Positions 8,679 to 16,141 of a stretch of DNA of 64,000 nt are shown here, in pieces. Where the stretch lies: assembly GCF_002585305.1 (NCBI RefSeq), contig NZ_NUNF01000014.1:249839-313838 (forward strand), written 5' to 3'. Numbering within the stretch: the stretch's first letter is position 1; each line of letters opens with the position of its first letter. The notes under the pieces are model-generated. The model was not told the DNA's origin. It ran no database searches and worked only from the letters and a program-made list of their open reading frames with translations. This stretch comes from Bacillus sp. AFS037270 (GTDB taxonomy: Bacteria > Bacillota > Bacilli > Bacillales_B > DSM-18226). Position numbers and translations under genes: made by a program.

Positions 8679-8760
8679 AATTAATAACTTGACGATGTTA
8701 GTATATCACTTGATTGTGAAGTTTTTCACAATAAATGTGACGTTAATATGAACCTTTTGT
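8679..8760 (-). promoter_or_regulatory. ldh promoter with Rex operator
   Basis: TTGTGAAGTTTTTCACAA at 8714-8731 is a perfect inverted repeat matching the Rex consensus TTGTGAA-N4-TTCACAA. Read on the minus strand it lies between a plausible -35 (TGAAAA) and a TATACT -10 at a 17-base spacing, so bound Rex would block RNA polymerase. Rex releases DNA when NADH rises. Confidence 0.85.
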
Positions 8761-8778
8761 TGAAAGCCTTTACAAGTA

Positions 8779-8831
8779 GCACGGGGACGGTTCTCATGCC
8801 TCGGAAGCATGAGAACCGTCCCCGTGCTTCC
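8779..8831. repeat. GGGGACGGTTCTC palindromic repeat, copy 2
   Basis: Back-to-back arms GGGGACGGTTCTCATGCCTC and GAAGCATGAGAACCGTCCCC form a near-perfect 40-bp hairpin bounded by GCAC and GTGCTTCC. It lies between the divergent ldh and 8.9-kb genes. It looks like a REP-type element mobilised by a Y1/RAYT-class transposase, which is not present in the window. Confidence 0.85.
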
Positions 8832-8899
8832 TTTTCACCAAGTTTTCACTAAACTCTATTAATATTCATTACATAAGAGAACGAAAGGAGATAAAAGAA

Positions 8900-9307
8900 A
8901 TGAATACAAAAGCAAAAAAGGGTATTTTCTGGGGAGTAATGGTTGCTTCTACCGTATTGGTGATCAACGTACTCCACTTTCTATTAGGAGGAAGCAGTAC
9001 GTATGCTAGAGGTCCACAGGGTGGACATGGTCCTGGTGGAATGGGACAGCGCGGCGGATTTGGCAGAGGCCACCAGATGATGGATGGTGCTCACCATGGC
9101 GGCGGATTTCCTTGGTTATTCCTTATTATTGGACTAGCTGTTCTTGTTCTATTAGTAAGATGGCTTAGAAAAAAGTCAAAAGCTACTTCCATGCAGCAGT
9201 TTATTGACACCTCACTAGTAGGTTCACAAATTCCAGTAACAAACCAAAATGCTAACATTTTAGATCAATGGGAAAAAACTATTTTAACTAAAAAGGAGAA
9301 TGAATAA
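8900..9307 (+). CDS. Small two-TM protein with Gly/His-rich loop, unknown function
   Basis: A 135-residue protein with a TM helix near residues 9-31, an extracytoplasmic 40-residue stretch of Gly, His, Arg and Met (ARGPQGGHGPGGMGQRGGFG and HQMMDGAHHGGG), a second TM helix near 71-89, then a basic stop (RWLRKK) and a cytoplasmic tail with the sequence SLVGSQIPVTNQNANILDQWEKTIL. Residues His, Met and Asp in the loop could bind copper, nickel or another metal, but no family is recognised. The start follows GAAAGGAG. A 22-codon gene follows within 3 bp. Confidence 0.75.
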   Translation: MNTKAKKGIFWGVMVASTVLVINVLHFLLGGSSTYARGPQGGHGPGGMGQRGGFGRGHQMMDGAHHGGGFPWLFLIIGLAVLVLLVRWLRKKSKATSMQQFIDTSLVGSQIPVTNQNANILDQWEKTILTKKENE

Positions 9308-9309
9308 AA

Positions 9310-9378
9310 ATGGGTATTTTTAAAAGACTAAAAACAATTTGGCTACTATGGGGATTTGGATTACAAAGGATTAAGTAA
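9310..9378 (+). CDS. Possible 22-residue amphipathic peptide
   Basis: An ATG two bases after the stop of the preceding gene opens a 22-codon frame, MGIFKRLKTIWLLWGFG then LQRIK. The AAGGAG inside the end of the preceding gene is 11 bases upstream. The product is basic with a hydrophobic Trp-rich core, like small membrane peptides. It might instead be chance sequence. Confidence 0.3.
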   Translation: MGIFKRLKTIWLLWGFGLQRIK

Positions 9379-9848
9379 TAGATTAAATGCTTCACTTAAG
9401 AATGCCACCTTATTGAACTAACTGCCCATTATATACAGTATCCTTTTCAAAACATTGATATGGTGCACCCTTTATCATTGTTTATATGTAACCATAGAAG
9501 AGCGTTTAAGGACTTGACTTGGAGCCTCTGTGGGCATGATTGATCTTGAAAGGCTGAAGCCGTTGTTTCATCAGGCATGCAAGCCTATCATACCCACCCC
9601 TCCAAGTAAAGTCCTATCTCAGTTTACGTTGAAAACTATAATTACTTACTAAATATAATAAGTAAATAAAGTTAGAAAATATGCTGTTGTTGTTTCGTTA
9701 TTTACGATGAATACAGTCAAAAATCATACTATATATAATGGCAGTTTAGTTGAATAAAGTGAAAGACAATTTTACGAAAAATTTTAGGCAGAATATGATT
9801 TCGATTGAAGGAAAATACTATGCAAAACAATAAAAGGGAGATTTTTCT
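9379..9848. other. Non-coding gap holding one structured element
   Basis: No gene of credible length is visible on either strand. The only clear structure is the 105-nt folded sequence listed separately at 9510-9614. The last ~150 bp are AT-rich and probably contain the promoter of the DUF3231 gene, whose ribosome binding site AAAAGGGAG is at its 3' end. Confidence 0.5.
9510..9614. ncRNA. Candidate structured RNA or orphan mobile-element end
   Basis: GGACTTGACTTGGAG (9510-9524) pairs with CTCCAAGTAAAGTCC (9600-9614) with one mismatch, and GTGGGCATGAT (9530-9540) pairs with ATCATACCCAC (9587-9597) with one G-U-type exchange. Inside lie two further hairpins, TGAAA-GGC-TGAA-GCC-TTTCA and AGGC-ATGCAA-GCCT, giving a three-way junction. 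Mismatches compatible with pairing hint at selection on structure. It could be a small RNA or a non-coding end of an insertion element such as the IS110 family. No promoter or transposase was found. Confidence 0.4.
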
Positions 9849-10889
9849 ATGGACACGATCAAACCAATTAAAGTTGGTTCTACAAAATCAGACCTAAAAG
9901 AAGAACTAACCGCAGCCGAAATGGGGAAACTGTGGGCGACTTATATGGGAAACAGCATGGCAAAATGCATTATAAAGTATTACCTTCAACATGTTGAGGA
10001 TGAAGATATTAAAGCATTATTAGAAAACGCATTAAAATTAAGCACAGAGTTCTTAAAAACCACGGAAGAGATTTTCAAGAAAGAAGATTTCCCAATACCA
10101 AAAGGTTTTTCGGAACAAGAAGACGTTAATCTTGGTGCCCCTCGGTTATTTCAAGATGAATATTATGTACACTATTTAAAGTATGCTGCAAAAGCGGGAA
10201 TGAGTATTTATAACGTTGCTATACCACTTGTTTATAGGAGGGATGTAGAAGAGTTTTTTATTTATTGTATGGATTCCACGATGGACTTGATGAAACAAAT
10301 CAAAGAAATATTAATGAATAAAGGTTTAATCATTAAACCACCTATTATTCCCGTTCCCGACAAAGTTGAATTTGTAAAGCACCAATTTTTAAATGGTTTT
10401 TTTGGAGATGTAAGACCCTTACATGCATTAGAAATTACCCATCTTTACGATAATATTGAAAATAATGTGACAAGCAAGGCACTGATAATGGCATTTAGTC
10501 AAGTGGTTAAATCTGAAAAGATACGAAATTTGTTTTTAAAAGGCAAGGATTTTACTCATAAACACGTTGAAAACTACATGGCAAAACTACATAAAGAAGA
10601 TTTACCTACACCATCATTTCTTGACCATTTGGTCACCAAATCAACATTTTCTCCTTTTTCGGATAAAATAATGTTATTCCATAAGGCGGATATGTTTTCC
10701 ATGAAAATTAGGGCTTATGGAAACTCTGCGGCTGTAGACGGTAGACACGATATTGGACTCATGTATACAAAGTCATTAATGACTATAGCACAATTTGTTG
10801 AAGAAGCAGCAAAAATAATGATAGAAAACGGTTGGATGGAACAACCACCATTTGCAGTTGATAGAAATTTGTTAGCCAACGATGAGTAA
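9849..10889 (+). CDS. DUF3231 family protein
   Basis: A 346-residue soluble protein made of two similar all-helical halves. The first covers about residues 15-160 (LTAAEMGKLWATYMGNSMAKCIIKYYL...), the second about 185-330 (NGFFGDVRPLHALEITHLYDNIENNV...). This duplicated ferritin-like bundle is typical of the DUF3231 family found in spore-forming Bacillaceae, related in fold to CotF-type coat proteins. No catalytic motif or signal peptide is visible. The gene stands alone, with AAAAGGGAG before its ATG. Function is unknown. Confidence 0.75.
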   Translation: MDTIKPIKVGSTKSDLKEELTAAEMGKLWATYMGNSMAKCIIKYYLQHVEDEDIKALLENALKLSTEFLKTTEEIFKKEDFPIPKGFSEQEDVNLGAPRLFQDEYYVHYLKYAAKAGMSIYNVAIPLVYRRDVEEFFIYCMDSTMDLMKQIKEILMNKGLIIKPPIIPVPDKVEFVKHQFLNGFFGDVRPLHALEITHLYDNIENNVTSKALIMAFSQVVKSEKIRNLFLKGKDFTHKHVENYMAKLHKEDLPTPSFLDHLVTKSTFSPFSDKIMLFHKADMFSMKIRAYGNSAAVDGRHDIGLMYTKSLMTIAQFVEEAAKIMIENGWMEQPPFAVDRNLLANDE

Positions 10890-10959
10890 CCCTTTCCAAA
10901 TTTAGTAATAATTTAACATTTGTTTTTTTTAAAATCCAAAAGAAAAAGGTTAGACAAAT

Positions 10960-11331
10960 GTGAATCCAAAAGAAAAATTAATATGGAGTATAGCCCTTCC
11001 AGGGTTTGGTTAATTACTTAATGGGAAATACCTCAAAGGGATTCTCTTTATTTCATTAGAATTTGTGATTAATGTTGCTCTCATTTTAATGAATTAATCA
11101 TGCTTAGTTTTAACGGTGAAATTGAAAACGCCATTGACCATACAAAATATCAATGGCTTATGTTTTATCCATGTGTTTACTTTTTTGCGATGTGGGACGG
11201 TAAAAATCTTTGGGATATTGTTAGGGACTGTGTGGTTTCCTATGTTAAGTGTAATTCCTGGGGTTATTATAGGTTTACTGTCTTTTCGTATAGAAAAACT
11301 TATTAAGAAACATGCACTAGAAAAAATATAA
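10960..11331 (+). pseudogene. Broken gene for a small conserved membrane protein
   Basis: Read across frames the region encodes KEKLIWSIALPGFG, stop, LLNGKYLKGILFISLEFVIN, frameshift, then MLSFNGEIENAIDHTKYQWL and MFYPCVYFFAMWD, then a deletion and another shift, and finally KIFGILLGTVWFPMLSVIPG with VIIGLL. Together these follow the order of a small multi-helix membrane protein common in Bacillus (IALPGFGQLLNGKYxKGI at the start). One TAA replaces the expected Gln codon, so at least one stop and two frameshifts or deletions inactivate it. The start codon would be GTG at 10960. Confidence 0.7.
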
Positions 11332-11376
11332 ATAATATATTGGAGATATCCCGTTTGAATGCTTGAGGAGGATATC

Positions 11377-12474
11377 ATGAAACCTATGCTACCTATTGAA
11401 AAATATTTCGGTGAGTTAGAACTAGTTTATGCATTTTATGGCGCTATGCCTACAGGTGTTAGTGTTTCGGAAACTGGTCGTATTTTCATTTGCTTTCCGA
11501 AATGGGGAGACGATGTTAAATTTACGGTGGCGGAAATTATTGAGGATAAATTGCAGCCTTATCCTAGTTTAGAAACCAATTTGGTAAACCAAGGGAGCGT
11601 CACAATGTCATTCATTAGTGTCCAAAGTGTAGTTGCTGATGGAAGGGGTACACTTTGGGTATTAGATACTGGTGCACCAAATTTTTCTGAACCTATTAAA
11701 GGGGGGGCAAAATTAGTCGCTGTTGATTTAAAAACAAATACAATAAGAAAAATATATACCTTTACAGAAGATGTTGTCCTGCCCACAACTTATCTGAATG
11801 ATGTCCGATTTGATTTTCGTGTTGGAGAAGCAGGTTATGCATATATCACGGATTCTTCTTCTAAAGGACCAGGAGCTATTATAGTAGTAGATTTAGAAAA
11901 TGGAATTGCGTTTAGACGGTTAAATGGAGCAAAATCAACCTCACCCGATCCCTATTTTTTACCGAAAGTAGAAGGTGAAATTTTGATGAATCGAAACAAA
12001 GATGGTTCAACTTCTCCATTTAGACTGGCTTCTGATGGTATAGCCATTTCTCCCGATGGAAAGGTTTTATTTTTTTGTCCACTAAGCAGTCGTCATCTGT
12101 TCTCAATCTCAACAGAGGCCCTAAGAGACAGAAATATACCGGACACGGACTTACTATATCATGTTGAGTATTGGGGGGAAAAAGGGGCGTCTGATGGAAT
12201 GATCACCGACGCAAAAGGAACTGTTTATGCTGGAGACTATGAAAACAATAGTATTCGAAAGATATTGCCGAATGGCACAATGGAAACAATCGCACATGAT
12301 CCGAGAATTTTATGGGCGGATACTTTTTCCATTGGTCTGGATCAATATTTATATGTCATTGTGAACCAATTACATCGGCAAGCAAGATTTCATTTTGGAA
12401 AAGACCTACGACAAAAACCTTATAGTTTACTTCGTATCAAAATTGATGAATTACCTGCTCCTACCTTTTCATAA
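11377..12474 (+). CDS. Major royal jelly protein (yellow)-family beta-propeller
   Basis: A 365-residue protein starting at the ATG 6 bases after GAGGAGG; an ATG six codons upstream overlaps no ribosome site. The order PTGVSVSETGRIFICFPKWG, VQSVVADGRGTLWVLDTGAP, TYLNDVRFDFRVGEAGYAYITDS, GIAISPDGKVLFFCPLSSRHL and KGTVYAGDYENNSI is that of the MRJP/yellow family, a six-bladed propeller related to SMP-30/gluconolactonases. There is no signal peptide, so it acts in the cytoplasm. Insect members include dopachrome-converting enzymes; bacterial functions are mostly untested. A hairpin terminator follows. Confidence 0.85.
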   Translation: MKPMLPIEKYFGELELVYAFYGAMPTGVSVSETGRIFICFPKWGDDVKFTVAEIIEDKLQPYPSLETNLVNQGSVTMSFISVQSVVADGRGTLWVLDTGAPNFSEPIKGGAKLVAVDLKTNTIRKIYTFTEDVVLPTTYLNDVRFDFRVGEAGYAYITDSSSKGPGAIIVVDLENGIAFRRLNGAKSTSPDPYFLPKVEGEILMNRNKDGSTSPFRLASDGIAISPDGKVLFFCPLSSRHLFSISTEALRDRNIPDTDLLYHVEYWGEKGASDGMITDAKGTVYAGDYENNSIRKILPNGTMETIAHDPRILWADTFSIGLDQYLYVIVNQLHRQARFHFGKDLRQKPYSLLRIKIDELPAPTFS

Positions 12475-12582
12475 TAAAAATAGTCAATTAATTGTTTTCA
12501 TTATAAAGGGTAAAACAAATACGAGTATGCAAGAAGTATTAACCTTATTTACTTCTGCCAAATAAACTCAAAATGGTTTATT

Positions 12583-12630
12583 AGGAACAGTTTATTTGGT
12601 CAGTGTTAAACTGTTCCTGTAAATTTTTTA
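12583..12630 (+). terminator. Terminator after the beta-propeller gene
   Basis: AGGAACAGTTTA (12583-12594) pairs perfectly with TAAACTGTTCCT (12607-12618), followed by GTAAATTTTTTA. Confidence 0.75.
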
Positions 12631-12665
12631 TAATGTCGGTAAGTTCAATGCTGTATTGATATTAT

Positions 12666-13012
12666 TTAAATCCAAATTGGTTCAATTTCCCTCTCAGTTA
12701 AAAATTTAGGAATTCGTTTTCCTTGTTTAGGTTCTTTGATTTTCGCAGCAGGATTTTTAGCTTAATGCCCTTCCTCGTGTGACCAACGAAATATTGATTT
12801 AATGAATCGAATTCGGTGAGCTAAACTCGATGGTTTTAAGTGTTCGCTTGATTTTGTTAAGTATCCCTTTAACTGTTCGATTGTTACTGATTCAATATTG
12901 ACATCGTTAAAATATTGGATAAGTAGCTTAGATTGGAGCTTAAAGTCTGCGGAGAAAATCCTTCAATCCTCTCTTCCGATTCATATAGTTCCCAGGCTTT
13001 TGATAATAACAA
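12666..13012 (-). pseudogene. Tyrosine recombinase (integrase) remnant
   Basis: On the minus strand, a TTG start behind an intact AAGGAGGG encodes LLLSKAWELYESEERIEGFS PQTL, then, after one frameshift, KLLIQYFNDVNIESVTIEQL and KGYLTKSSEHLKPSSLAHRI, RFIKSIFRWSHEEGH, a stop, and NPAAKIKEPKQGKRIPKFLT EREIE. This is the N-terminal core-binding (SAM-like) domain of a XerC/phage-type tyrosine recombinase up to the usual LTEREIE linker. The whole catalytic domain (R-H-R-Y) is absent. One frameshift, one stop and the truncation make it a relic of an integrated element. Confidence 0.75.
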
Positions 13013-13204
13013 AATAATCCCTCCTTGATCGTTGTATTAGAGGAATTATTGCCTTGGATATAGAAATGAAAACGTAAGATATTCAACTATCGGGGCAGGT
13101 TAGAGATATTCGTATTAAACTGAGGGAGTTAAAGAAGAATAATTCATCAAATAAATAATGATAATATGGTTGATATTGTTGTTTTTAAAAACGAGGTGTT
13201 CCTC

Positions 13205-13660
13205 TTGGTGAAGCTATTTATAGTGACGGTTATATTAGTTCTTTTAGTTGCCCTCAAAATGCCCAGAAAAAGAACTAGGCACGAGTTACTAGCTACAATA
13301 CAGTTTGCATTGTTAATGAATTTTGTAACTGATTTGTATCTTGATTTAAAGTACAAACTTTACTGGTATTTTGATAAAGAAAAAATAGAGTGGTTGTACC
13401 TAGTTGTAGCCCTTGGTGAGATTGCTGTATTGGTTATTATTTATAATTATTTTCCCCTGAAATCTAATGCCATTAAGAAATTTATATATATCTTGGGATG
13501 GACCTGCATTCTTGTATTACTTGAATTGTATGCAGTTTATATTAGAGTTTTACATTATGGTGAATGGAATATAATCTATTCGGCGGTGGTTTATTTTATT
13601 TCAATGTACATCCTTTATTTCGTATTAGACTACACGGCGGATAGAAGAGAAACTCAGTAA
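13205..13660 (+). CDS. CBO0543-family integral membrane protein
   Basis: About 151 residues with four or five hydrophobic helices. It includes HELLATIQFALLMNFVTDLYLDLKYKLYWYF and the near C-terminal HYGEWNIIYSAVVYF motif, which are typical of the small CBO0543 membrane proteins of spore formers. The TTG at 13205 is 8 bases after GAGGTG and is preferred over the ATG at 13166, which lacks a ribosome site. No function is known. It is monocistronic and followed by a terminator. Confidence 0.7.
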   Translation: MVKLFIVTVILVLLVALKMPRKRTRHELLATIQFALLMNFVTDLYLDLKYKLYWYFDKEKIEWLYLVVALGEIAVLVIIYNYFPLKSNAIKKFIYILGWTCILVLLELYAVYIRVLHYGEWNIIYSAVVYFISMYILYFVLDYTADRRETQ

Positions 13661-13727
13661 TAAAATCGCAATTTCTTCTTGAACTAAAGGGGGTTTTAGT
13701 TGAACAAGTATCTCTATTTAGAACACA

Positions 13728-13760
13728 AGAAAAACACCGCGAAAACACGGTGTTTTTTAA
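13728..13760 (+). terminator. Terminator
   Basis: AAAAACACCGCGAAAACACGGTGTTTTTT forms a short GC-capped stem (AACACCG/CGGTGTT) with a T-run on both strands' 3' sides. It lies about 70 bp after the CBO0543 gene. Confidence 0.7.
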
Positions 13761-13814
13761 TATTATTCCGTCTGCTATTTGCTTACTTTTCCGATTTTTA
13801 TACTTCAAAACAGA

Positions 13815-13880
13815 ACCCGTTACCTTTCGGCCGGCTCGTCTTATGCGTGTCGGGGCTGACCAAGGCGCTTGCGCTTTTCT
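13815..13880. repeat. Remnant of a Bacillaceae interspersed repeat
   Basis: GC-rich sequence CGGCCGGCTCGTCTTATGCG then TGTCGGGGCTGACCAAGGCGCTTGCGC differs sharply in composition from its AT-rich surroundings. It resembles one half of the GCGCCTNGNCAGCCCC...CGGCTCGTCTTATG repeats scattered in Bacillus and relatives. Only one arm is present, so it is a fragment. The identification is from memory of such repeats. Confidence 0.5.
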
Positions 13881-13886
13881 TATGAA

Positions 13887-14603
13887 CTACTGTAACCAAA
13901 GTTTATATAATCCCTCGGTTACTGCTAAGTTGTACATGTAATACATCCCAAAAACGATACTAATGACACCTGTCAGCCGGGTAAGGGTTTGATTTAGCAA
14001 ACGTTTTTTAGAGCTAAAAACGAAGGGTATCCCGATAATCGTTGTAAAGAAAAGCATTCCCAAAATGGTTCCTGCACCGAATATTAGGATATAAACAGCC
14101 GCCTCCCAAACACTCTTGACTGTACTCATCGTTAGTAAGACCATTGCGCCGCTTCCGGCTAGACCATGGACTAAACCAATAAACAAGGATTTGAGGTATG
14201 AAACATTTTGATGTTGATGGTTATGCTGATGCTTCCCGTTATGAGAATGGGAGTGGAGGTGTTTATGCTCGTCCCCGTCATGTTCATGCTGGTGAAGGTG
14301 GATATTTTTAAAAGAGAGTAGAGTGGTTAAACCAAGGTAGACAAGCATGATTCCTACTAAAAATTCTAATGACATCGCCCATTTTTCGGGTATTTCCCCC
14401 TTCATTAAAATGAGAATAACCCCAATGATAAATAATGTCGCCGTATGGCCAATTCCCCAGAAAACGCCTGCTAGAGTGGATCTGAATAATTTTTTACTTT
14501 GGCTGGCAATGGTAGAAACAGCGATAACATGATCGGGCTCGATGGCATGCTTGATTCCGAGAACAAATCCTAAAGCTAGGATGGATAGAAAACCTATCTC
14601 CAT
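13887..14603 (-). CDS. UreH/NiCoT-type nickel-cobalt permease-like protein
   Basis: A 238-residue membrane protein with about six helices. GFVLGIKHAIEPDHVIAVST contains the HxxxxDH metal motif of the NiCoT/RcnA/UreH superfamily, and GIGHTATLF is the second conserved His motif. A cytoplasmic or external loop (about residues 105-130) contains a run of His with Asp/Glu (HLHQHEHDGDEHKHLHSHSH), a likely metal-sensing or buffering segment. GLVHGLAGSGAMVLL follows. It probably transports Ni2+ or Co2+; direction is unclear, since UreH members serve uptake and RcnA members efflux. No urease or hydrogenase gene is nearby. Confidence 0.82.
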   Translation of the reverse strand: MEIGFLSILALGFVLGIKHAIEPDHVIAVSTIASQSKKLFRSTLAGVFWGIGHTATLFIIGVILILMKGEIPEKWAMSLEFLVGIMLVYLGLTTLLSFKNIHLHQHEHDGDEHKHLHSHSHNGKHQHNHQHQNVSYLKSLFIGLVHGLAGSGAMVLLTMSTVKSVWEAAVYILIFGAGTILGMLFFTTIIGIPFVFSSKKRLLNQTLTRLTGVISIVFGMYYMYNLAVTEGLYKLWLQ

Positions 14604-14898
14604 AATTTCCTCCTAATTAGAAAAGACTTTTTTTAAGGTATGAATTCTAGTAATGAAAAATGCTAAAATAACTAATCTGAAAAATTATAGCACAGATCCA
14701 ATAATTTGTTTACCAGTCAAACTAAATATTTTTTTATCGGAATTCCGTTCTAGAAGTTGTGAACCTTTTAAAAAGTTTTTCTCGAATCATGGAAATTGCA
14801 AGTCGGATTAGTCTTGCTTATAGAATAGAGCTGCGGCGGCAGTTCTTTCTGTTATGAAGAGGAATCAACCTAGAAGGAGAGGCGCCTCCAAACATACG
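14604..14898. other. Non-coding sequence before the tandem array
   Basis: No credible gene is seen. The part next to the permease start is AT-rich and likely carries its minus-strand promoter. The right end becomes GC-richer (GAGAGGCGCCTCC, a short palindrome) and leads into the 52-bp array. Confidence 0.4.
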
Positions 14899-15213
14899 CC
14901 CTCAGGGTAGTTAATGGACAGCATTGACGACCGAGCGGGGAAAAAAAGAGCCCCTAGGGTAGTCAATAGGCGCTATTGACGACCGAGCAGAGGAAAAAAG
15001 AGCCCCTAGGCTAGTCAATAGGCGCTATTGACGACCGAGCAGAGGAAAAAAGAGCTCCTAGGGTAGTCAATAGACGCTATTAACGACCGAGCAATAGAAA
15101 AAAGGGCCCCCAGGGTAGACAACGGACGCCATTGACGACCGAACAAGAGAAAAAAGAGCCCCCAGAGTAGTCAATAGACGACCCCAATGACGACCGAGCA
15201 GAGGAAAAAAGAG
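14899..15213. repeat. Six 52-bp tandem repeats with palindromic core
   Basis: Six copies start at 14899, 14951, 15003, 15055, 15107 and 15159; the first five intervals are exactly 52 bp and the last copy is 55 bp. The consensus begins CCCCTAGGGTAGTCAATAGG and continues CGCTATTGACGACCGAGCAG, then AGGAAAAAAGAG. GTCAATAG-GCG-CTATTGAC is a perfect inverted repeat in copies 2 and 3. Outer copies carry more substitutions. There is no open frame through it and spacers are not unique, so it is not a CRISPR array. Confidence 0.9.
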
Positions 15214-15302
15214 TCCTTTAGATAAAAAGGGTTCAAAACCCCTAAAATATCAGATTAGAATGTCATTTTAATATATATTTATTCTATATAATAGATACGC
15301 TG

Positions 15303-15331
15303 TTGACTTGTATACAAGATACTAGTATAAT
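15303..15331 (+). promoter_or_regulatory. Promoter and operator of the hexuronate regulator
   Basis: TTGACT at 15303 and TATAAT at 15326 with a 17-base spacer make a near-consensus sigma-A promoter. The spacer contains CTTGTATACAAG (15307-15318), a perfect palindrome of GntR/FadR operator type, and ATACTAGTAT (15319-15328). Both recur upstream of the dehydrogenase gene at 16142-16159 (TTGTATACTAGTATGCAA), implying autoregulation and operon control by the same GntR protein. Confidence 0.8.
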
Positions 15332-15334
15332 CAC

Positions 15335-15349
15335 TTTAAAGCGGTTACA
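15335..15349 (+). promoter_or_regulatory. cre-like box downstream of the promoter
   Basis: TTTAAAGCGGTTACA fits the cre consensus with one mismatch and sits a few bases after the -10 box, a position used by CcpA to block transcription. Confidence 0.5.
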
Positions 15350-15367
15350 TAAAAGGTTGGGTGGGAC

Positions 15368-16069
15368 ATGAACTTACAAAATATATCAACAGGAAGAGAG
15401 ACATTATCCAATCATGCCTATCAGGTCATAAGGGATGCTATCGTCACTTTGCAATTTGAACCAGGGCAGCAGGTATTTGAAGCGGAACTAGGAAATCAGT
15501 TAGGGGTAAGCCGCACACCGATACGAGAAGCCTTTAGACGGTTATTGGCAGAAGAATTAATTGAAGTCCAACCTCAGCGCGGGAATCGGATTGCTTACTT
15601 ATCAAAAAAGAAAATTAATGAGGCGCGTTTTGTCAGAGTGAGCTTGGAAGTGAGTGCCTTTAAGGAAGTGGCGAAAAAATGGGATAAAAATAATCCTATT
15701 TACCAAAACCTTCATAAGCAAATCGTCGATATTCTAGAAAACCAAAAGAAAATGGCGGAAGACCATAATTTCGAACTCTTTCTGCAACTCGATGAACAAT
15801 TTCACTATACCATACTCGAAAGCACCGGCAATGCCACGTTAATTTCCATTATCAATCAAATGAGGGGCCATCTAAATCGCCTTAGATATTTGGAATTACA
15901 AGAGACCAAACACTTTATGCAGCTGGTCAATGAGCATAAGGCGATCTTTGAAGCGATTTTATCGAATGATGCCAGGAAGACGGAAGAACTGTTAACCAGC
16001 CATATCCGTTGGCTGGAGGATAGTACGCAGACACTTATTGAAAAATATCCTCATTTTTTCAAAGACTAA
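15368..16069 (+). CDS. GntR/FadR-type regulator of hexuronate genes
   Basis: A 233-residue regulator with a GntR winged helix (LGNQLGVSRTPIREAFRRLLAEELIEVQPQRGNRIAYLSK) and a helical FCD effector domain containing the DEQFHYTILESTGN and NEHKAIFEAILSND His/Asp residues that bind metal and ligand. It has its own palindrome-bearing promoter and a terminator behind it, and precedes the uxuA operon, whose upstream region carries the same operator. It plays the part of a UxuR-like repressor. B. subtilis uses the unrelated LacI-type ExuR at its exu locus, so the regulator has been exchanged. Confidence 0.88.
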   Translation: MNLQNISTGRETLSNHAYQVIRDAIVTLQFEPGQQVFEAELGNQLGVSRTPIREAFRRLLAEELIEVQPQRGNRIAYLSKKKINEARFVRVSLEVSAFKEVAKKWDKNNPIYQNLHKQIVDILENQKKMAEDHNFELFLQLDEQFHYTILESTGNATLISIINQMRGHLNRLRYLELQETKHFMQLVNEHKAIFEAILSNDARKTEELLTSHIRWLEDSTQTLIEKYPHFFKD

Positions 16070-16082
16070 AATAGGATAATAG

Positions 16083-16132
16083 TAAGTACGTTTAATCAAC
16101 AGAATCATGAAAAATGAACGTACTTATTTTTA
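16083..16132 (+). terminator. Hairpin after the GntR gene
   Basis: AAGTACGTT (16084-16092) pairs with AACGTACTT (16117-16125), followed by ATTTTTAT. It has a long loop and is moderately convincing. Confidence 0.55.
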
Positions 16133-16141
16133 TAGCTTAAC

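Noticed and set aside
13700..13885. 61-codon plus-strand frame
   Set aside because: It runs through a terminator hairpin and a repeat fragment; composition is not protein-like.
14899..15213. CRISPR array
   Set aside because: Six regular repeats, but there is no unique spacer: the whole 52-bp unit repeats, and no cas gene is present.
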